Below, piece by piece: positions 59,916-64,000 of a stretch of DNA of 64,000 nt; positions within the stretch are counted from its first letter, which is position 1, and each line of letters opens with the position of its first letter. The stretch spans positions 2,839,943-2,903,942 of the forward strand of contig NZ_JAFMZZ010000001.1 in assembly GCF_017356245.1 (NCBI RefSeq), given 5' to 3'. The translations under genes and the position numbers were made by a program. Source of the DNA: Bordetella petrii. GTDB taxonomy: Bacteria > Pseudomonadota > Gammaproteobacteria > Burkholderiales > Burkholderiaceae_B. The notes below the pieces were generated by a model. The model did not search any database and was not told where the DNA came from. It saw only the letters and a list, made by a program, of their open reading frames with translations.

Positions 59916-60683
59916 ATGGAAAAAACCTCCGAAGGCGTGCGCGCCGTCGAGCGCGCCCTGGCCATCCTGCAGGCCTTCACGCTCGAAGACTCCCAGCTCT
60001 CGGCCATCGAGCTGGCCAGGCGGGTCGGCCTGAGCCGCCCCACGCTGTACCGGCTGCTGTACACCCTGGAAAACCAGGGCTATATCGTGTCCGAGGGCGA
60101 CCCCCAGCGCTTCAGCCTGGGCCCCGCCGTGGCCCGCCTGGCGCACATCTGGGCCGCCGGCCTGGATCTGCCGCGCCTGGCGCGCCCGGTGCTGCAGCAA
60201 GTCTGGGAACAGACCCGCGAAACCGTGGCCCTGTTCGTGCCGCGCGGCGACTTGCGGCTGTGCGTCGCCGAACTGCCCTGCCCGCAGCCCCTGAGCTTCA
60301 AGCGCGGCGTGGGCTACAGCGAAAAAATCGAACGCGGCGCCAGCGGCCGCGCCATCCTGGCCTATGCGGCGCCCACCGCCGCCCAGCTGGCGCGCTACAG
60401 CCAGGCCCTGGACATCGAGCCGGCCCGCCTGCAACGCGACCTGGCGCAGGTGAAGAAAAAGGGCTACGCCGAGAGCCACGACGAACTGATGCGGGGCGCC
60501 ACCGCCGTGGCCGCGCCGTTCTTCGACCGCGCCGGCGCGGTGGCCGGGTCGATCGGCGTGTTCGGCCCGGCCGTGCGGCTGGACAAGGACCGCGTGGCGT
60601 CGCTGGCCGCCCTGGTCACCCGGGCCGCGGCCGAGCTGTCGGCCATGCTGGGCCATGCCGAACGGGCGCCGGGCGCGGCCTGA
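59916..60683 (+). CDS. IclR family transcriptional regulator (aromatic island)
   Basis: This 255-residue regulator (273 if an ATG at 59862 is used) has an N-terminal HTH GVRAVERALAILQAFTLEDSQLSAIELARRVGLSRPTLYRLLYTLENQGYI and effector domain phrases FKRGVGYSEKIERGASGRAILAY and GYAESHDELMRGATAVAAPFFDRAGAVAGSIGVFGP. I prefer the ATG at 59916 because the earlier codon lies inside a palindrome and there is no ribosome binding site before it. It is divergent from the Bug receptor and convergent with the dioxygenase genes, its probable targets. Confidence 0.85.
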   Translation: MEKTSEGVRAVERALAILQAFTLEDSQLSAIELARRVGLSRPTLYRLLYTLENQGYIVSEGDPQRFSLGPAVARLAHIWAAGLDLPRLARPVLQQVWEQTRETVALFVPRGDLRLCVAELPCPQPLSFKRGVGYSEKIERGASGRAILAYAAPTAAQLARYSQALDIEPARLQRDLAQVKKKGYAESHDELMRGATAVAAPFFDRAGAVAGSIGVFGPAVRLDKDRVASLAALVTRAAAELSAMLGHAERAPGAA

Positions 60684-60701
60684 CGCGCGGCGGCGCCGGC
60701 T

Positions 60702-61304
60702 TCAGAAGAACACGGTCAGGTTCTTCGCCAGCAGCACGTTCTGGTCCAGAATGATCTCGCGGCGGGCCAGTTGCCAGGGCCCGCCCGCCTGGCGGCGCAG
60801 CGTGTCGTTGCGCTTGCCCACGAAAAAATAGGTCTCGTATTCGACGCGGTTCTGGTACACCAGGAAGCGCGAACCCACATCGACCTCGCAGCCGCCATCG
60901 GGCAGTTCGCGCACCGCCAGCACGCGCACATTGCTGACCTGGTGGCACACGCGCGACAGCGGCTCTTCGGCCCAGTGCACGCCGGTCTGGATCTGCTCGA
61001 CGCGCTTGCGCAGGGTCCACTTGTCTTCGTCGAACCAGCTGATGTCGCGGCCCTGGCGCGTGTTCTCGCGTTCTTCATGGGTGCCGTACTTGACGTTGCG
61101 GCGGATCGGCATGAAATAGCTCAGATCGTCGGCCAGCGTGTCGAGCCAGTCGTCGAACCGCCGCGAGTCGATCAGGTCGGCCTCGCGGTACAGGAATTCT
61201 TCGACTTCCAGCCGCAGCAGCAGGTGCTGCAGGCCGGCCGCATCGCCGCCGACGGTATTGCCGTGCGCCGGCGCCGCCGGCTGGGGGGAAACCTGGGTAT
61301 TCAT
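60702..61304 (-). CDS. Ring-hydroxylating dioxygenase small (beta) subunit
   Basis: This 200-residue subunit has the cystatin-like fold of beta subunits: LEVEEFLYREADLIDSRRFDDWLDTLADDLSYFMPIRRNVKYG, and RVCHQVSNVRVLAVREL followed by NRVEYETYFFVGKRNDTLRRQAGGPWQLARREIILDQNVL. It forms an alpha3beta3 complex with the subunit encoded upstream. I took the second of two adjacent ATGs (61304), which has AGGAGC at the better distance. It is the last gene of the three-gene dioxygenase operon. Confidence 0.9.
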   Translation of the reverse strand: MNTQVSPQPAAPAHGNTVGGDAAGLQHLLLRLEVEEFLYREADLIDSRRFDDWLDTLADDLSYFMPIRRNVKYGTHEERENTRQGRDISWFDEDKWTLRKRVEQIQTGVHWAEEPLSRVCHQVSNVRVLAVRELPDGGCEVDVGSRFLVYQNRVEYETYFFVGKRNDTLRRQAGGPWQLARREIILDQNVLLAKNLTVFF

Positions 61305-61332
61305 CATTGCTCCTGGAATGGCGGTCGGCGGC

Positions 61333-62685
61333 TCAGCTTTGCGCGGGCCGGTACATGGGATCGTTCTTGCCCAGCAGGTCGTCCCAGCCCTTGCCTTCCA
61401 TGTAGTCGCGCCAGCGGTTGTACAGCGCGCGCGGGTTTTCTTCGCCGACCTGCAGCGACACGTTGCCCGGCACCGGGTCGTTGATGGCCGACTTGCCCAG
61501 CGACTGCTGGTAGTTGTACGGGTAGCGCCGCGCAATCGTGCCGCGGCTGGCCGCCGTGGCGTAGTTCCAGTTCTCCATATCGTCCTGCTCGGTCATGCCG
61601 GCCGGGCCCGAATAGCGCATGTAGTAATGGCGCAGGAAGTCCTTGACCGCCGGCGGCGCGTCCTTGTCCACCAGGAAGAAGCGCCAGACCTCGACAGTGT
61701 CGGGCCCATGCGGGTGCCACACGAAAATCGAGCGCGGCTGGTTGCCGTGGAACGACGTGTTGGGAAAAATCGTGCCCACGAACGGCCGCAGGCGCGACTT
61801 GTCGCCCAGGCGCCGGCGCCGTTCTTCGAAGCAGTGGCGGAAATACGCCTCGACCTCGGGGTTGTCCTTGAACGACTCCACGTATTCCTGGCCTTCGGGC
61901 ATGATGGCGCTGTGCACGCCATGGCCTTGCGGAAAGTTGATCCACAAGTGCTTGGCGTGTTCCAGCTCGTTGTCGCGGCGGCCCTTCACGTCGGCCTTGG
62001 CGCTGGGCCCGATGCCGATCAGGTCCACCGATTTGTGGCTGACGTTGTGATACGTGTCGCCCATGAAATTCTCGGCCGGGAATTTCCAGTTGCACGGAAT
62101 GATCCACTTGGTAATGCCGCCGAAGACTTCCGAGCCGCCCTCGCGGCCGTCGCGGCAGTCCAGCGCCAGGTCCAGGTGCTCTTTGGCGTCGCCCAGGTAG
62201 GTCAGGAAATCCGGCGCTTCGGGGTCCCAGTTGGCCCAGATGGTGCCTTTGTAGTTGCAGATGTTGGGCGGCTCGATCAGGCCCCAGTCGGCCTTTTCCA
62301 TGCAGCCTTCGTAGATGGTCTTGTACATGGGCACGCCCTGCAGCTTGCCGTCCAGCGTATAGCTCCAGGCGTGGTACGGGCAGGTGAACAGCGACGTATT
62401 GCCTTCGTCGTACAGACAGACCTTCATGCCCCGGTGGCGGCACGAGTTCAGGAACACATGGATCTGCTGCTTCTTGTCGCGGCACAGAATCACCGACTCT
62501 TCGCCCATGCGCGACACGAAATAATCGCCGGCATTGGGAATCTGGCTTTCATGGCCGACAAACTGCCATACCCGCGGAAACAGCTTTTCCAGTTCGTCGC
62601 GGTACACGCTTTCCTGGAAGAACATTTCCCGGCTCACCAGGCCTTTCTTCAGGTCCACATAATGCTCGTAGGTCTTGCCGCTCAT
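61333..62685 (-). CDS. Ring-hydroxylating dioxygenase large (alpha) subunit
   Basis: This 450-residue catalytic subunit has the Rieske ligands Cys82, His84 (CRHRG), Cys102 and His105 (CPYHAW). The mononuclear iron site appears in NFMGDTYHNVSHKSV, giving Asp210, His213 and His217, with a later Asp in EQDDMENW. The His-His spacing here (three residues between) is shorter than in naphthalene dioxygenase, so ligand assignment needs care. The family attacks aromatic rings with O2 and NADH; the substrate is not known. Next to it are beta subunit and reductase genes. Confidence 0.92.
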   Translation of the reverse strand: MSGKTYEHYVDLKKGLVSREMFFQESVYRDELEKLFPRVWQFVGHESQIPNAGDYFVSRMGEESVILCRDKKQQIHVFLNSCRHRGMKVCLYDEGNTSLFTCPYHAWSYTLDGKLQGVPMYKTIYEGCMEKADWGLIEPPNICNYKGTIWANWDPEAPDFLTYLGDAKEHLDLALDCRDGREGGSEVFGGITKWIIPCNWKFPAENFMGDTYHNVSHKSVDLIGIGPSAKADVKGRRDNELEHAKHLWINFPQGHGVHSAIMPEGQEYVESFKDNPEVEAYFRHCFEERRRRLGDKSRLRPFVGTIFPNTSFHGNQPRSIFVWHPHGPDTVEVWRFFLVDKDAPPAVKDFLRHYYMRYSGPAGMTEQDDMENWNYATAASRGTIARRYPYNYQQSLGKSAINDPVPGNVSLQVGEENPRALYNRWRDYMEGKGWDDLLGKNDPMYRPAQS

Positions 62686-62744
62686 TCAGGCCTCCATTGG
62701 AATCAACAGGCAGCGCGCGCCCGGCGGCGCGCGCCGTATTCGGT

Positions 62745-63746
62745 TCAACTGAATCGTTCGCACAGCACATCGCCGCCCGCGGCGCCGGCCTTGACCACCG
62801 ACTGCCGCACCGCCTCTACCATGGCGGGCGGGCCGCACACGTATGCACGCGTGTCGGCGGGCAGGCGCATGGCCTCGATCAGCTCGGTGACGCGCCCCGC
62901 ATGGCAGCCGGCCGGCGCATCCTGCTCGGCGGCCCACTGCACCACGGCGCCGGGTATGCGCGCCGCCAGTCCGGCCAGCTCTTCGTGCGCGAACAGGTGC
63001 GCGCCGCTGCGCCCTCCCACCAGAATGTGCATGGGCTCGCCGCACGCCGGCGCGGGCGCATCCGCCAGCGCGCGCAGCATCGACAAAATGGGAGCCAGGC
63101 CCGTGCCGCCGGCCACGAACAGGCGCGGCCGCGCCTCGTCGCGCAGGAAGAAGGCGCCGCGCGGCGCTCCCACGCTGATGGCCTGCCCCGCCGCGGCCTG
63201 CGCCAGCCAGCCGGAAAAGCGTCCGTTGTCCAGCTCGCGCACATAAAAGCTCAGGCAGTCGGCGCCGGGCGCGTTGGCCATGGAATAGGCGCGCGCCCAA
63301 TCGGCCTGCGGCGGCCCCAAGTGCACGTACTGGCCCGGCAGGAAATCGGGCGCCTGCTCCAGCGCCACGTCCAGGCGCAGCGTCTGCGCCGCCACCCGCT
63401 GCACGGCCGCAATGCGGCCCTGCCGGGGCTCGGCCTGCGCCGCCATGCATTCCGAAAACTCGTACGGAAACTCGATCACACAGGGCCCGTCCAGCGCCGC
63501 CACGCACGGCAAGATCGCGCCGCCGGCCCGGTCTTCATCCACCAGCGTGTACCGGTCGTACTCGCCCAGCGTCACCTCGCCGGACAGCAGCGACGCCATG
63601 CAGGTGCCGCAGTTGCCTTCGCCGCAGCCGGCCAGTAGCTGGTAGCCGGCCTGGCCGGCCGCCTGCACCAGCCGCGCGCCCGCCTCGGCATCGAAGCGGC
63701 GCGACTCGCCGTCGGAAAAAATCAGGGTGATCGCATGGCGGCTCAT
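62745..63746 (-). CDS. BenC-like reductase of the ring-hydroxylating dioxygenase
   Basis: This 333-residue electron-transfer protein has an N-terminal plant-type ferredoxin domain (C-x4-C-x2-C in AGCGEGNCGTCMASLL, fourth Cys in ILPCV), an FAD domain (ARAYSMANAPG) and an NAD domain (VAGGTGLAPILSML, ending VYVCGPPAMVEAV-like). This three-domain layout is that of class IB reductases such as BenC, so no separate ferredoxin is needed. The ATG at 63746 has GAGGA 7-11 bases upstream. It is the first gene of the dioxygenase operon. Confidence 0.9.
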   Translation of the reverse strand: MSRHAITLIFSDGESRRFDAEAGARLVQAAGQAGYQLLAGCGEGNCGTCMASLLSGEVTLGEYDRYTLVDEDRAGGAILPCVAALDGPCVIEFPYEFSECMAAQAEPRQGRIAAVQRVAAQTLRLDVALEQAPDFLPGQYVHLGPPQADWARAYSMANAPGADCLSFYVRELDNGRFSGWLAQAAAGQAISVGAPRGAFFLRDEARPRLFVAGGTGLAPILSMLRALADAPAPACGEPMHILVGGRSGAHLFAHEELAGLAARIPGAVVQWAAEQDAPAGCHAGRVTELIEAMRLPADTRAYVCGPPAMVEAVRQSVVKAGAAGGDVLCERFS

Positions 63747-63772
63747 GGGGAAATCCTCGCTCAATGGCATAT

Positions 63773-63787
63773 GTCCGTCTGATGGAC
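63773..63787. promoter_or_regulatory. Candidate IclR operator before the dioxygenase operon
   Basis: GTCCGTCTGATGGAC (GTCC-N7-GGAC) lies 27 bp upstream of the reductase start and shares 11 of 15 bases with the palindrome at 59853-59867. It is wider as ATGTCC / GGACAT. A -10-like AT-rich stretch follows at 63788-63806. Confidence 0.6.
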
Positions 63788-63877
63788 ATCATTCTCATTT
63801 TTTATTCTTCGCCTTTTGCCGGGCCCTTGTCAAGCCCGCGCCGCGACTTGCCAGCGCGGGAGGCTTTCTGGATAATA

Positions 63878-63891
63878 GATAACATGTTAAT
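63878..63891. promoter_or_regulatory. Third ATTAAC-type palindrome
   Basis: GATAACATGTTAAT retains TAAC-N2-GTTA of the hpaE-site palindrome. It lies in an AT-rich patch between the dioxygenase operon and the gene starting at 63942. Confidence 0.45.
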
Positions 63892-63941
63892 AATTTGAAG
63901 CTATCGCGGCCGCCATGGCGCGACGCCTCGAAGGAGACCCC

Positions 63942-64000
63942 ATGCCATCCTCGTTTTCTTACGCGGCGCTGTGCCAATCCCCCACGGGCGACCTGCCGCG
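63942..64000 (+). CDS. Start of an unidentified gene (5' fragment)
   Basis: Only 19 codons are in the window, beginning PSSFSYAALCQSPTGDLP. AAGGAGACC four bases before the ATG is a strong ribosome binding site, and the reading frame is open to the window end. The gene is divergent from the dioxygenase operon, sharing the intergenic region that holds the GTCC-N7-GGAC and TAAC-N2-GTTA palindromes, so it is probably a related catabolic function. The family cannot be named from this length. Confidence 0.6.
   Translation, partial: MPSSFSYAALCQSPTGDLP

Overview
The window is 64 kb of very GC-rich, tightly packed bacterial DNA with about 65 protein genes and no RNA genes or CRISPR arrays that I can see. 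The gene content suggests a betaproteobacterium of the Alcaligenaceae (Bordetella/Achromobacter type): several orphan periplasmic Bug-type tripartite tricarboxylate receptors, TRAP transporters, many IclR/MarR regulators, a ring-hydroxylating dioxygenase and an ImuA-ImuB-DnaE2 cassette. This placement is inferred from gene content, not from a marker gene.

Layout. 1-6.5 kb: the tail of an NRDE/TANGO2 protein, small envelope and membrane proteins, ArfB ribosome rescue, QueE/QueD for 7-deazaguanine synthesis, and a class II aldolase plus lone TRAP receptor under a divergent XRE-cupin regulator. 7.4-12.5 kb: a five-gene MarR-FUSC-DUF1656-HlyD-outer-membrane-factor efflux operon. 12.6-18.8 kb: an esterase, then the SOS mutagenesis cassette imuA-imuB-dnaE2 behind a perfect LexA box. 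18.8-25.3 kb: dadA, an 800-bp gene-free GC-rich block of inverted repeats, nsrR-hmp with an NsrR-like operator, yqeY, dinB, a thioesterase and a lipoprotein. 25.4-33 kb: an S9 peptidase, PBP1A, a PepSY protein with a tiny partner, and an aldo/keto reductase, with copies of a dispersed palindromic repeat between them.

33-39.8 kb: an IclR-controlled operon of enoyl-CoA hydratase, split B12-dependent acyl-CoA mutase, class III CoA-transferase, MeaB chaperone and Bug receptor. The mutase keeps MCM-like carboxylate-binding residues but has lost several motifs invariant in known mutases, so it probably has a new substrate. This is the best candidate for an undescribed pathway. 40-45.3 kb: an Atm1-like ABC exporter, a Rieske protein, an AGE-family epimerase, small orphan proteins and a TauE/SafE permease. 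45.4-50.8 kb: a six-gene operon of amidohydrolase, complete TRAP transporter, class II aldolase and IclR.

51-64 kb: an aromatic catabolism island. It holds HpaR, a homoprotocatechuate meta-cleavage set (hpaE, hpaD, hpaF) with an extra SDR, a divergent flavoprotein hydroxylase, LysR and IclR regulators, a Bug receptor and a three-gene Rieske dioxygenase. Two operator-like motifs (ATTAAC-N2-GTTAAT and GTCC-N7-GGAC) recur at the promoters of this island and suggest that its parts are co-regulated.
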